DNA of 64,000 nt from Leptolyngbya sp. SIOISBB (lineage in GTDB: Bacteria; Cyanobacteriota; Cyanobacteriia; Phormidesmidales; Phormidesmidaceae), in contig JAAHII010000002.1 in NCBI GenBank assembly GCA_010671905.1, forward strand, positions 310,001-374,000. Direction: 5' to 3'. The notes beneath the pieces were generated by a model. That model did no database searches and was not told the origin of the DNA. It saw only the letters and a program-made list of their open reading frames with translations. How positions within the stretch are numbered: the stretch's first letter is position 1; each line of letters opens with the position of its first letter. This document shows, in pieces, positions 19,331 through 31,052 of this stretch. The position numbers and the translations under genes are program-made.

Positions 19331-21777
19331 TTACCAATCAGCTTCGCCAATTAATGTGAATGCTCCCCAGGCACTAGGGTCAGAATATTTCATCCTTTCA
19401 AGCATGGCTAACCTTAACGCACTAGCTTTATCCTGCCCTTGCTTGAGTTGACTATAAAATTCAATCATTAAGTCAGCAGTTGGGTTGTCGGGGATAGCCC
19501 ACAGGGAAACCACAACACTGGGTGCGCCAGCCGCAATTAGTGACCGAGAAAGACCAATGACGCCATCTCCACTAAGGGTTCCTAGCCCTGTGTCGCAGGC
19601 ACTCAGAACTACCAAATCGGCAGTCAAGTCGAATTTCAATAACTCTTCAGCAGTTAACAGACCGTCATGAGTTGTATCTGGCGTTAGGGCGATCGCACCT
19701 GGAATGTCTGAAATTGCTGATGCCTGGAGATCACCATATTCCAATAACCCGTGTGTAGCTAGATGAATGATGCGAGCCGAAGGCAAGCTTTGCCGGACCC
19801 TACCTTCTGTCGCCATTGAACCGATGAGGATACTACCATCACCATCGGAGGAAACGCCAAATTCATTGGCAATTGCGATGGCTTCAGCTGCGGCACCTGG
19901 CAGAGGGGGAGAGCTTTTTTTTTGACAGGGGTTTGCGAACCGGAGCTGAGTTCAAAAACCTCAGGCATATCAGGATCGCCGACGATGAGAAAGTCTTCGG
20001 CTTGGAGGGTTTGCCCACCTGACCTGCTTCGCGATGCCAGAATTTGTCGAGTTAAATTTAACGATTGAATCGAAGGTGCAGTTTGTACTGTGTAATGCTC
20101 AACCAAAAACTCCCCTTTCTGGTTGATGAGGGCTGGAAAAGGTACTAAAAACAGCTCACCCTGTGGGATAAAAATAACCTTTTCTGCAGTTTGATCATCC
20201 TTAGAAGACGGAGGCGGAAGATATTTTGAAATGGGGTCAATTAGTATGTCATAAAGTTCTGTAAGCTTTGCATTAAAGATTTGAGATGTGTCTTCTACTG
20301 TGTCGACGGGTAAAAGACTCCCTGCCCTACTACGATCTAAGGCATTCCGAGTAACTTCAATTAGCTTGTCTAGCTCTAAATTGTCGTCTAAATCCTGTTC
20401 TTCAAAGTCAACTTTGCCCTCGGGTGACACGATCCAGACATAAAGTTTTCCATATGGGCCTCCGGATTTCCCCTGGTGGATAACGCTATCTTCAGGAATT
20501 AGAGCGAATTCGACGATCGTCGCGTTTTGTTCATTGGCAATAGCTTTTAGTTGTGTTAGCGAAACGTCGCTCTGGATAACACGTTGCCTTTCTTCAAGGA
20601 GTCTAGCGAAGGGCCTTGAGCGACCTTGCTCGGTTACCTCAAGGGCTTTTTCATATTGTTTACGGGCAACTAAAACCTGCTGAAGCAGGTTATATGTCAT
20701 CACTTGAGTGTCGAATAAAGAAACGCGATTAATGTCTAACGTTAAGTTCTCTTGTAGGCTTTCTAAGATTGTGATAGCCCCATCTAAGTCATTGGTTGCT
20801 GACTGTAGGAGTTCTTCTCGAACTTGAGGCTCTATTTGACTGGCATCACTCCAAACCAGTTGAGCATGAGCCCGGTTATTCAGTGACATCGCAGCCGATG
20901 CCAGAGCACCGACTTCATTAAAGAGGGTAATGCTTTGGTCGTAAAATTCTAAAGAGCGCTCAAACTGACCCAGGCGCTCATAAGCAAAGCCTTGACTGGC
21001 TACAACTTCAGCGATCAATCCCTGATCACCGATCGCCTGAGCAATGGTTTGTGCTTGTTGAAGGGTCGAAATCGCCTGGTCATAATCACGAACCTGCACG
21101 TTGTAGGCAATACCCATGTTGAGCAATACAGAAGCCTCAGCCTCCTTATTATTCAAGGCTTGAGCCAGATCAAGACTTTGGTTGTAATAATAGACCACCT
21201 GATCATAATCATCGCCCTGATCAGCATAGGTCGCCCCTAAGTTAGCCAACACATTTTGCTCAGCTTCCTTGTCTTGCAACTCGCGGACAATTTGCAGTCT
21301 TTTGTACTGCAATTCCAGAGCGAGTTCATAGCGACCGATGATGGCATAAGCGTTACCCAAGTTGCCGAGAAGTCCCTGCAGTTGAGCTTGATTGCCTAAC
21401 TTCTCATAAAGCTCTCTTGCCCGCTCGTAAAAGGAAATCGCGTCACCATAATTGCCTAAGGCTCGGTGAGCAAGACCTAAGGCTTCTGAAGCACGGCCTT
21501 CACCAAGGCGATCATCCATGGCTTGATAGCTAACTAACGCAGATTGCCAGACAGATATTGCTTCAGAATACTCACGGCTCTTATACAAGGCTAACCCTTC
21601 CCCAAGCAAGCGATCGGCTAAGGCTGGGATATCATTGTTGGCGTAATGCATCGGTCGCGACCAACTTGCGGCCAGTCCTATAGTTGCCATACCTAGAGAA
21701 ACCTGGCTAGTCACGATCAAACCTATGGCAAGCTGACACCATGGCAATGGAGAGAGTCTTTTGTTATTCATCGTCAT
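19331..21777 (-). pseudogene. TPR-CHAT exported protein, frameshift at an A9 tract
   Basis: The first frame starts at ATG 21777 with a signal-like segment (LAIGLIVTSQVSLGMATIGLA). At least six tetratricopeptide repeats follow at about residues 55-290, with units such as LGNLGNAYAIIGRYELALE, then a linker and the start of the CHAT domain (IFIPQGELFLVPFPALINQ). At 19915-19923 there is a run of nine T (A9 in the mRNA). Beyond it the CHAT domain continues in another frame with SARIIHLATHG (catalytic His) and LVVLSACDTGLG (catalytic Cys). One more A would restore a single protein of about 815 aa. A9 runs are known sites of transcriptional slippage, so the intact protein might still be made. It is the third gene of the tpsB-exoprotein-TPR-CHAT operon, 38 nt after the exoprotein. 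Confidence 0.8.
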
Positions 21778-21815
21778 GAATTAAAGTTGTAGCTAAGTGC
21801 GGTTTTACGGTGGGT

Positions 21816-24767
21816 CTATTCATCATCGGAGGCCGAACCGGGGAGACACGCTGCCGGCGTCACATCTTCGACGTTGAGGACGCCGCTAGGAGCAAATTCT
21901 TCACAAACTTCGTCATCTTCCTCAGTTTGGGTGTCTACAGCTTGAACGTTTCCAGGTGTAGACTCTCCCGTCTCAAGATTTTGAGTTTCAGGGCTTGTAC
22001 CTTCAGGCGTTGAAGACTCAGTTTCAGGATTGCGAGTAGCTATTGCGACTGTACCTGCCGTAGTTCCAGTCTCTGTTGTAATTCCAGTCTCTGTTGTAAC
22101 GCCGTTATGCTCAGTTGGAGTAGTGATCCGGTTAGGAACAGAAAATGGTTCTGATATTATCTCGCTTGCTACGATACCAGCCACATTGTCCTGATATGTA
22201 GCAGCCTGCCTTCCATTTGACACTCGGGAAAGCACTGCTCCGACTGTCCCGCTAAAACTGATGCCGCTATCTATTGCATCTTCGAAGTTGTCGGTATCAC
22301 CAACATAAAGCGCCTGTATATCCAAATTAGACACATCAGCAGAAACACCTTCTAGAGGCGTGCTGTCATCCTCACCTGTGACAAGCTCGCCATCTACTAC
22401 CAACATCTGACCATCAAATTCCTGACCACCGTGCGTGATACGAATTCTCCCGCCCAGAAAAAATTCTGGGTTTGCATCGCTCAGTGCATCAAGTTGATCT
22501 TCAAAAGCCGCAAATTGTTCATCATCAAGTTCAAGAACAGTTTTTGTTTCCTCTTCATCAAACTGAATCGGCTCCCTTAGGCCTTCAAAATAATCTCTGG
22601 TGTCATCATAGTTATCACCAGGACCAATTTCATAATTCACACCATCAATTTCAAAATCCTCGTCATCTGCGGGCAACCTGCCAATACTCCCAATGCTAAG
22701 GCCATCGGTTCCATCACCGCCGCCTTCACCTCCTTCTTGTACATTGCCTTCAAAGATTGTCGCAGTAGCTCTGAAAAGTGTGTTGGCTTTAATGTTGATG
22801 TCTCCGCCTCGGGTACCCAAATATTCTGAAATTCCCTCGTTTGCTTCTCCACCGCTAGAAAAGATATAGCCAACAATGGTGCTGCCTACAGTCGAAGTTA
22901 AGCTGACATCGCCCCCGTCTCGTCCAGCATCAGCAGAAGCATCAATATTGCCGGTCAAAATGCTGGAACCCTGTATATTCAGGTCCCGGCCGTTAGTGTT
23001 AATGGTTTGGCCTGGAGCCGTGATTTCATTGATTCTTACAGGGTCTTGAACTTGCGCTATTCGATCAACAATAGCTTCAGGGTCGCCCACAATAAATAAG
23101 CCATTGTAAGAATCATCACTGGTATTTTCTGGAGGATCGGCTAAGTCTGATGGCTCAATCAAATTTGGAAATGTATCGGCATCCGCAATAAACGTAATGC
23201 TTCCTTCACCCGCGGCAAACGTTAAGTCGACATCCTCATCAATGATGATGTGGTTGCTAGCTTGCAGAATGATATTGCCAGTTTGTGCCTCTAGATCAGA
23301 TGCCTGAATCGTAATGGTGTTATCTGATAAGGCATCAAACCCAATAAACAGCTCGCCATCACCGTCAATAAATTCGTCTAAGCCTGTAAAGGCGCTTAAA
23401 TTTGCAGCAGCGTCTAAATCTGTCGAGGTCAACTCATTCGAAATAATGATGTTTTTCGGATCGAGGAGTAGGGTGCCGACGAGACCATTCGGTGCTTCTA
23501 CATTCACATCGCCTCGAAATGCTAGGTTTTCCTTGCCAGAGACTTCTACTAAGCCCCCATCGCCTGATTCCGCACCACCGCGAGCACTAATCGCCCCTTC
23601 AAACTGGGTGGCACCATCCGCCCAGATCACCACCAATCCGCCATCTCCCTCTGCACCCCCGTCGGCGTTAATCGTCGCTGTTTCCGCAATATAGGTGTTT
23701 TGGGCCGCCAGCAGAGATTCTTCCCCTTGAAAGGCTCCGCCAATGCGCACGGTGCCGCCGTCACTGGCTCCAGAAGCCTCAATCGTGGCATTCAGCAGGG
23801 CTACTTGCTCACCCAACACTGTGACTTCTCCCGCCTCGGCACCGGAGACATCCACAATGCCTTCTACCACCGTAAAGCCGGTTTCATCCGGCAGCAGTAC
23901 CTCCGAGCGCGTGAGTGCAACCGTGCCATCCTCATTCACCGCGACAGCAAGGTTACCCATCGTTTCCGGCGCACCGGTCAGTAACTCTGGCAAAGTTTCA
24001 GGAGTCAGGCCAGCAGCGGTAGTGGCTGAGTCTGGCCCCTCCGGCAGGGTGTCGAGCCGGAGGCTGAGCAGGGTATTTTCTTGACTGATGCGTACCTGGT
24101 TGGCACCGGGTACCGCTGCCACAGTAATTTCGCCCCCATCAGGTGCGGTCAAGGTGCCAATGTTGATGACGGTGCCGCCGACTAAGGTCAGCTGTTCCCC
24201 TGCATCCACTGCCAAATCACCCGCATTCACAATCGCCCCTGCAGACTCGCTCGCAAAAATCAAACTCGTGGGGTCGCTGTTCAGTTGGGCATAGTTTTGC
24301 GTGCTAAAGGCATCGTAGAAGTTCTCACCAAAGCCCAAGCCCGTCGCCGTCGCCGCCGTAAACGCACCATCTAGGTTGAGAGCCGCATTTTGCCCAAAGA
24401 CAATTCCCGCTGGGTTCAGCAGATACAAGTTGGCGCTGCTGCCCGAGACTTGCAGCAGACCATCGATAAAGGACGGCCCACCGAGAACACTGCCGACGAC
24501 ATTTTGGGTCGCGGGGTCGGTCATAAAGTTGGCGATTTGCCCAGCGGTGAGGCCAAACTGCTCGAAATTATGAAACAGATTAGCCCCATCGCCAGATGTA
24601 GCGCCGCCCGTAATGTCAAATTGTTCTCCTGTTTGGGTGACTTGGGTATTGGTGCTGCGAGCTCCGGTCTGGGCCTCGATGGATTGTGCCTGAACGGGCC
24701 AGGCTACCCCCAGCGATGCGACAGAGGCTGTGAAAAGAAAGAAACTAGAGCAACGCAAGCAAACCAT
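21816..24767 (-). CDS. Two-partner-secretion exoprotein (TpsA-like)
   Basis: The 983-aa product has an N-terminal signal peptide (FFLFTASVASLGVAWPVQAQ). A TPS/haemagglutinin secretion domain covers about residues 45-290, including the conserved LYLLNPAGIVFGQNAAL with its NPxG motif and DGLLQVSGSSAN. A long repetitive beta-helix region rich in G, D and N follows. The last 150 residues are acidic and rich in T and E (TTETGITTETGT), ending in a short Cys-containing tail (DEVCEEF, PAACLP), which may serve anchoring or disulphide formation. Unlike the exoprotein at 7171-12137 it has no CHAT domain. It is downstream of the TpsB gene on the same strand and is its likely substrate. The TPR-CHAT protein encoded next could process it. 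Confidence 0.85.
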   Translation of the reverse strand: MVCLRCSSFFLFTASVASLGVAWPVQAQSIEAQTGARSTNTQVTQTGEQFDITGGATSGDGANLFHNFEQFGLTAGQIANFMTDPATQNVVGSVLGGPSFIDGLLQVSGSSANLYLLNPAGIVFGQNAALNLDGAFTAATATGLGFGENFYDAFSTQNYAQLNSDPTSLIFASESAGAIVNAGDLAVDAGEQLTLVGGTVINIGTLTAPDGGEITVAAVPGANQVRISQENTLLSLRLDTLPEGPDSATTAAGLTPETLPELLTGAPETMGNLAVAVNEDGTVALTRSEVLLPDETGFTVVEGIVDVSGAEAGEVTVLGEQVALLNATIEASGASDGGTVRIGGAFQGEESLLAAQNTYIAETATINADGGAEGDGGLVVIWADGATQFEGAISARGGAESGDGGLVEVSGKENLAFRGDVNVEAPNGLVGTLLLDPKNIIISNELTSTDLDAAANLSAFTGLDEFIDGDGELFIGFDALSDNTITIQASDLEAQTGNIILQASNHIIIDEDVDLTFAAGEGSITFIADADTFPNLIEPSDLADPPENTSDDSYNGLFIVGDPEAIVDRIAQVQDPVRINEITAPGQTINTNGRDLNIQGSSILTGNIDASADAGRDGGDVSLTSTVGSTIVGYIFSSGGEANEGISEYLGTRGGDINIKANTLFRATATIFEGNVQEGGEGGGDGTDGLSIGSIGRLPADDEDFEIDGVNYEIGPGDNYDDTRDYFEGLREPIQFDEEETKTVLELDDEQFAAFEDQLDALSDANPEFFLGGRIRITHGGQEFDGQMLVVDGELVTGEDDSTPLEGVSADVSNLDIQALYVGDTDNFEDAIDSGISFSGTVGAVLSRVSNGRQAATYQDNVAGIVASEIISEPFSVPNRITTPTEHNGVTTETGITTETGTTAGTVAIATRNPETESSTPEGTSPETQNLETGESTPGNVQAVDTQTEEDDEVCEEFAPSGVLNVEDVTPAACLPGSASDDE

Positions 24768-25124
24768 AGTGTCACCTCAAATATATAAAAGCGAGTTGGT
24801 TAAAAGGGGTACTCAAAAAAGTCGGGCAAATAGAGAATTATGGATAGATGGCACGGGTAGCACTGTAACCACTGCGATCCTCGGGTACTCTATCGCTTGG
24901 CTATAGAGCCAGACAAACTTTCCTAAGGGAGGAGAATCAAGCAACTCACCAGCCCAGAAGGCTCTAGATGAGTACGAGGGAGCAGCAATTTCAAAACGAT
25001 TTAATTTAATATTTGACCATGGAAGTAAATATTTTTTGATATGAACTTTACAAAAATTCAGTGCTTCCACGGCTTTTTGCTCTATGAGTCAGTTCAGCGA
25101 GAACTAGGCAGCATGCGTAATGGC
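24768..25124. other. Spacer between tpsB and tpsA
   Basis: This 357-bp stretch between two minus-strand genes shows no convincing coding sequence. It is long for an intra-operon gap, so a separate promoter for the exoprotein gene is possible. No clear -10/-35 pair was identified. Confidence 0.4.
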
Positions 25125-27065
25125 TTAAAAGCTGTAGCGGAGATTGAAGTCCACCAATACATCAGGAGAGCCCTCTACCGAGATTAGTGGCACTCCCAGT
25201 TCAACACTGGCGTTTAAGCCCTCTATTGGGCTCGTAATCAAGCCCATCCCTGTGCTTAGCAGAAAGTTTTCCTGCCCAATGGCGTCTTGCACATCGGCAT
25301 TGTTAAACCAGGCGTAGCCTGCATCCACAAACGGCACCAACTGAATAATGGAACGGTTATCGGCATCTCTGAGCAGGGTGATGTAGTCGGCAATAGAAAC
25401 TTGCACCCCGTTATCCCCGAATCGTTGGTTCTTAAAATAACCGCGTACTGAGCCAGGTCCTCCTAAAAAGAACTGTTCCGACCCAACAAGATTGTCTGGG
25501 GTTAACTGGGTATCGAGTTGCATAACGAGCAGATGACGACTGCTCAGTCGCTGGACGCGTTGCACCTGTCCGGACCAGAGAAAGAACTGGCCATCGGGCT
25601 GTGGGTCAGGGCGCTCAGTCGCACCAAAGAGGTCTGTGCCGATACGGAACTCAGAGCGTGCCACCCAGGTACCCTGGGCATCACGCCGCCGATAATCCTG
25701 CCCCAAAGTAAAGACACTGGTTTCAATCGGGGGAGTGACAAATCCATTCAGCACGGACGAGCCGTCGCGATAGCGAAAACCTAACGACACCGCTAATTCT
25801 TCTTCAAAGGTGCGAATCAGGGGCTGACGCACTTGGACTTCATAAATATCAGATGTCCCATTCGATTCAGACCCCCCGGTTACGGCGGTATTCGTAATGC
25901 GGAAATTACTGGGAGCAAACCGTAATGATATCGTCCCGTTCATCGGGTTAAGCGGAATTTGGTAAGCCATCTCGTAGGATTGGGAGCCACCGGTAGTCGT
26001 GATATTCGCCGAAGCAGAGAAGCGATCGCCCAATCCAAGTAAATTGAAGTACTGCAAAGTTGAGCCAACTCTGTATCGACCCACACTCAGCGGTGAATCG
26101 GTGTCGAAGCCGATATTGCCCTGCAATGGGTTAGCTGGATCTACCTGAGCCGCCACAATACTGCTGCCCGGCTGGGTTCCCCTCAGCAAGTCGGCCTTCA
26201 CATCATCGAAGAGGGGGTCGGTTCTTAACAAGCGGAGCTGACTTTCTAAGGCTTGGGCATTTAAGGGTGACTGACCCGCTAACGCGATGCGGCTGCGAAC
26301 ATAGTCTGCCAGGCGATCAGTACCCTCAACTTGAATTTCCTCTAGCGTTCCTTCGATGACCTGAATCTGCACCCGGCCATCTGCGATCGTCTGTTCGGGA
26401 ATGGTAGCTCGCGAGGTGATGTACCCTGACGTCAAGTAAACATTGGTTATCGCATTGGCCGCCTGCCGTAGCTGCCCAAGAGTAACTTCCACACCGCCTT
26501 CTAAGACGTCTATATGAGCAGCCCTTGCGTTGATTTCAGCATTATGGGTGCCTTCACTATCACTATCAACTTCGCCAGGTAAATCTGTTGGCAAACTTAC
26601 CAAGAACGGGATCGCGACTTTTTTTAGTTCCTCTTCGCTAAAGACGGTGCTACCAATAATTTCAAGGTTTGTGATCTCAAAAGACTGTCCATCAGAAGGT
26701 TGCTGCGGTTGAATTTCTGGATCCGGGCGTTGAAAGTCTTCTTCATCTTCACTAGGCAAATCCAAGGTTCCTGGTGGTCTATCATCTTCTGGGAACCGAT
26801 CTCGACTTGGGTCAACCTGGGTCAAATAAACACCATAAGGCTGTATGAATTCACCCAAGCTACCACCCTCATGCAAGCTAGAATCTACATCACCTAAACC
26901 ATTGTCATGAGTGAATAAATCTCCACCATAAGCGCTACTTGACAAGATTGATGAAGGAATCGTCTCTGATGGACTTTCCGTGAAGTGAGATGCCAGGCTC
27001 TCTTGAAAATTCAGGGAAAGTAAGCAGCCGGCAAAGCTCAAAACCCTGCAAGAGAGCCTTTTCAT
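25125..27065 (-). CDS. ShlB/FhaC-type outer-membrane transporter (TpsB)
   Basis: The 646-aa protein begins with a signal peptide, then a proline/acid-rich linker (PEDDRPPGTLDLPSEDEEDF). POTRA domains cover about residues 130-310 (ITNLEIIGSTVFSEEELKK, then GRVQIQVIEGTLEEIQVEG). An Omp85-superfamily beta barrel ends in the C-terminal aromatic signature LVDFNLRYSF. The conserved barrel motif GGPGSVRGYF (about 555) is the VRGY/F loop that projects into the pore. TpsB proteins recognise the TPS domain of their partner in the periplasm and thread it across the outer membrane. Three genes here encode or once encoded potential partners or neighbours. The gene is intact. Confidence 0.92.
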   Translation of the reverse strand: MKRLSCRVLSFAGCLLSLNFQESLASHFTESPSETIPSSILSSSAYGGDLFTHDNGLGDVDSSLHEGGSLGEFIQPYGVYLTQVDPSRDRFPEDDRPPGTLDLPSEDEEDFQRPDPEIQPQQPSDGQSFEITNLEIIGSTVFSEEELKKVAIPFLVSLPTDLPGEVDSDSEGTHNAEINARAAHIDVLEGGVEVTLGQLRQAANAITNVYLTSGYITSRATIPEQTIADGRVQIQVIEGTLEEIQVEGTDRLADYVRSRIALAGQSPLNAQALESQLRLLRTDPLFDDVKADLLRGTQPGSSIVAAQVDPANPLQGNIGFDTDSPLSVGRYRVGSTLQYFNLLGLGDRFSASANITTTGGSQSYEMAYQIPLNPMNGTISLRFAPSNFRITNTAVTGGSESNGTSDIYEVQVRQPLIRTFEEELAVSLGFRYRDGSSVLNGFVTPPIETSVFTLGQDYRRRDAQGTWVARSEFRIGTDLFGATERPDPQPDGQFFLWSGQVQRVQRLSSRHLLVMQLDTQLTPDNLVGSEQFFLGGPGSVRGYFKNQRFGDNGVQVSIADYITLLRDADNRSIIQLVPFVDAGYAWFNNADVQDAIGQENFLLSTGMGLITSPIEGLNASVELGVPLISVEGSPDVLVDFNLRYSF

Positions 27066-27439
27066 ATTGCAGCCCCATCAAAAAAAAGTACATATATCAG
27101 TTTCACTTTCTCACAAGAAAAATATATTCAGCAGATCATAAGTAGATTTTAGAGAAGATTAACAAGGCATAAATTAGGCTCATGTTTTTATATCTGTCTG
27201 TGGAAGTTTAGTGAGGCTATGCTACACAGCAATTTTCTGATAAACGTATTCATCTAACTTTGAGTTCGTTAGAGTTGGTTATATCTAAAAGAGTGGCGCA
27301 GCTAATTAAGTCGCGTTTCTGCTTTTGGGATTAATTCTGTATATTTTGTGACGTAAATCCAGGAATTTTGATCTTTGGCATTAATAGAAAACGTAATTGG
27401 TTTGTACTTATAAGAAGTCGAAATTAGTGTGTGAAGAGT
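27066..27439. promoter_or_regulatory. Divergent promoter region between tpsB and the caspase operon
   Basis: This AT-rich 374-bp spacer separates divergent genes and must contain promoters for both the leftward TPS operon and the rightward caspase operon. No specific operator could be assigned by eye. Confidence 0.4.
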
Positions 27440-29759
27440 ATGCCTGATATCTATCGCCGTCATTTTCTAAAAGGCTTAACCGCAGCCCTCGGGACCATTG
27501 GCCTGAGTCAGGTAAATTTAGAGCATCGAGCCCTTCGCTACGGCAAAGTACTTGCCCAGCCAACCCGCCGCAAAATTGCTCTGCTGGTGGGTGTCAATGA
27601 TTACACCAGGGAGCCTTTAGCCGGTGCCCTCAACGATGTCGAACTCCAGCAGCAGCTGCTAATCCATCGGTTTGGCTTTCTCCCCCAAGATATCCATACC
27701 CTCACCAATGAAGACGCTAGTCGTCAGCGCATTCTTGAAACCTACCAAGACAAAAATCCTTGGACAGGTGGGAGTCAACGACGTGGTGGTCTTCCACTTC
27801 TCCGGCCATGGGGCCAGGGTGCAGGAATATCAGTTTATGCGCGAGTTTCTGCAAGATCTGGGTCGGGGCTGCATCAACCCAGATAGCAGTTGCCTGAACA
27901 CCACCATTGTTCCCTACGACGCTGGTGATCCTGGCGGTCCAGTGGTGCAAGACGTCATGGGCCATACCCTACTGCTGATGCGGTCGGCTCTGCCGACTGA
28001 CAACGTGACCTTCGTACTGGATTGCTGCTACTCTGGCGGTGGCAAACGGGGCAATGTGGTAATGAGATCGCGGGATGCCACTCTTATTAACGGCTCCGCC
28101 CAACTGCCCCAGCTCACCGATAAAGAATGGCCTTATCAACAGCAGCTGCTAGAACGCCTTGGATGGGGCCCCCAGGACTTCGTAAACCAGATCAATTCCA
28201 AAGAAGGCAAAGGCTTCTTTGTCGCTGCCTCCCGCGCTAATCAGCAGTCGGCAGACTATCCCTTCGATGGCTTTTCGGCGGGGGCCTTTACCTACCTGCT
28301 GACCCAATACCTGTGGCACGAAACTAACCCCCTGTCGGTGACGATCCCCATCGTGGCGGGTAGCACCAGTCGCCTTTCCGAGCATAGCCAGGTGCCTGAG
28401 TATGACCCCACCGAAATCGCCCGGGTTCGAGAAGCCCCCATCTACCACGAAGATCCCAGTAGAAAATCAGCTGAAGCTGCCGTGAAAGGCCTCACAGCTG
28501 ATGGCCAACTCCAGCTCTGGCTGGGTGGCCTAGAACCCACCAGCCTGGAAGCATTTAATCGGGGAGCAGTGTTTACCGTTATCCATCGCGAAAACGGGAC
28601 ACTTCTGGGCCAGGTAACCCTGGTGGATGGCTCTCGCGATGGGCTCAATGCTCTGGGTCAGTGGCTACCTGCTACCGCCGGGGATACTTTAGAAATCGCT
28701 ATCGGTCATCTGCTGCGGGAAAAATTGCGGGGCCTTCCCGATGTGATTACCTTGCGGGTCGGGCTAGACGATACCCTGTCTACCTCTGAGCAAGACCAGG
28801 CAAAATCGGCCCTGGCTCGCCAGTCCAGCATTGAGGTTGTGGAAGTTGGCAGCGGCCAAGATGTACATGTGCTCATCGGGCGCTACGACTCAAATGTACA
28901 GGCCCGTATGAATCAGAGCGAGGTTCCTCCCGAGTACACTCCTCCGCTAAATAGCATTGGCTTCTTTTCAGCCACCCAGGAACCCTGGTATCGGAATTCC
29001 TTTGGGGGACCCGGCGAAAGTATTGAGCAGGCTATAACTCGACTGGCTCCCCGCTTAAGCAGTTTGCTTATTCGTCGCATGTTAGCGTTGATGGCGAATC
29101 CTTATTCTCAACAATTGGGGGTAGGGTTAATTATTGAGCACCAGGGTGCAGAAAGCGGTATTCGTAACCGTCGAGGCGAAACCGTAACGTTTATTCCCGT
29201 GCAAGAAGAGCGAGGCATTGAGCGGGTGCCCGCCTGCAATTTGATTAACGTCATTGTCGATAACAGCGGTGACGATGACTTGTATGTGGGGCTGGTCGTG
29301 ATTGACGCCGCTGGGTTGGTAAATGTGGTGTTTCCTTTCACTACCGATGATGCTCGCAACAACTTAGTGTTTAAGGGGGAACGCAGGCAGATTCAAACTT
29401 TACGGGGTGACGTGCCCTACGGGTTACCCGAGCTGCTACTGCTGGCTAGTCCCCAGCCTTTAGACTCCACATTGACGAAATTGCGTCAGGTGGTGAACAC
29501 CCTGGCCATAGACGACGGCACCCTTGAGGAGAGCTTATGCTCATCGACCAATACCCAAAGGGGAACATTGATGGCTAGGCTTAAGCAAACGTCTGACGCT
29601 CCCTCGGCGGTAGATGTAGTGATGACCGATATGTTTGGCGCATTGGATGGCAGTCGAGGAAATGCTGCCAGCGGAGACTTACCGGCGGGTCCGCGAGCCG
29701 TGGGAGTAGACCAGATTGCGGTGATTTCTCGGCTGTTCCATGTGGTGCCGGCAGAATAA
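27440..29759 (+). pseudogene. Tat-exported caspase-like (C14) protease, frameshifted
   Basis: ATG 27440 is preferred to the GTG at 27431, giving MPDIYRRHFLKGL, a twin-arginine signal. The peptidase C14 domain opens with KIALLVGVNDY. At an A5 run (27752-27756) one extra base moves the reading frame. The continuation encodes VVVFHFSGHG (catalytic His) and FVLDCCYSGG (catalytic Cys), then a long C-terminal region with a DUF4384-like domain (VIVDNSGDDDLYVGLVVIDAAG, about residues 600-650 of the repaired protein). Repaired length is about 772 aa. It probably acts in the periplasm as an arginine/lysine-specific cysteine protease. It heads a three-gene unit with the TPR and FecR-like genes. If the frameshift is an assembly error the gene is intact. 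Confidence 0.8.
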
Positions 29760-29791
29760 GCCCCAACATTAGTGCATCAAGAGAAGACAGG

Positions 29792-31052
29792 ATGAGCACA
29801 CCCGAGCCTTTACAGCATGCTTACAACAAATACCACCAACTCGTTGCTAACCTGGGCCAGCTCTCTCAATGGAGCCATGCCGATGTCTTGGGCTTGCTCC
29901 AGCAGCGCGATCGTATCCAGCAGCTTATTGACCACTTGGCCCAACAGCCTGACTCACCCTATATTTCTCCCCAGTTCTGGTTAAGATTGGCCGAAGATGA
30001 TAAAACTCTGGGCCAGCAGCAAGCTCAGTTACTTGATAAAGGCCACTTCAACGATTGGCGAAAGAGCCTGAACCCGCCTGCTCATTATTGGTGGTGGCAC
30101 CTTAAGCAAGACGATAAACCCCTCAAGCTAGGCTGGCTCTGGACAGGTCTTACCTTGGCCTCTATCCCCATCATCTTAGCTCTGGCAAAAGATATATCTA
30201 CCCGCTTTGTAACCGATGCCCCTGGTTTTTGGGGGATCCATAGGGTTGGTGTTACCGGCGGCTTTAGGGCTGTTTGCCGCCGGGGGCGTGCTGACTAAAC
30301 TGGGGGGGCAGGTGCTGGAAGTATTGTTTGCCTCTAAGCCCGGTGCCAAGCGGTTCTTTCCATTAATTCAATTTGGGTTAGCAACGGTTTTACTGCTGGC
30401 GCTGTTGGGGTTTCACATTTGGGGTTTGCCTTGGGCTGCCAACCTGTCCTACCAGACCGGGCGGCAACAGTATTTTTCTCAGGGGCAGTTAGCCCAGGCC
30501 CAGAGTAGTTTTCAGCGGGCATTGAAGCTACAGCCTGATTTCCCGGCTGCCCAACACAACCTAGCCCTCACCTATGAAGACCTGCAAAAGTTTGATCAGG
30601 CCAAGGCCGAATATGCCAAAGGGGTGAGCGCAGGCTATGTGAAATCCTTCAATAACCTGGCCCGGCTGCACATCTTGGTGGATGATGACCCAGATACCGC
30701 AGCGGTGCTACTGCTCAGGGCACTGGAGGATGACAACCGAGATCGCACCGACAAAGACCTGGACTACACCTTGCGGAAAAACCTGGGCTGGGCCTACCTG
30801 AAACAACAGCGTTATTTAGAAGCTCAAGCCTCCCTGAACCAGGCGATTGCGTTAGAGGACGAGCTAGAGCGCACCTGGCCCGATGCTCATTGCCTGATGG
30901 CCCAAACCCTAGAAGCCCAGGGTCAGGAAGCCACCGCCGAACGGGAACTCTGCCGCCGATACATTGAACTGCCCGAAGACGACATCTGGGCCAGCTATCT
31001 TAATCAACCATCCCTCCAAAAGGAGACTACCGATGCCACTGAAACCCCTTAA
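29792..31052 (+). pseudogene. Membrane-anchored TPR protein, frameshifted
   Basis: The first frame (from ATG 29792) encodes a helical cytoplasmic domain of about 115 residues followed by a membrane helix (GLTLASIPIILALAKDI). Around 30226-30235 (T5G5) one extra base shifts the frame. The second frame continues with two further hydrophobic helices (SIGLVLPAALGLFAAGG and ATVLLLALLGFHIWGL), then TPR units (AQSSFQRALKLQPDFPAAQH, LGWAYLKQQRYLEAQASL). Repaired length is about 419 aa. It lies 32 nt after the caspase gene and overlaps the FecR-like gene by 20 bp, so the three are one operon. A scaffold for the protease is the simplest inference. Confidence 0.7.
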
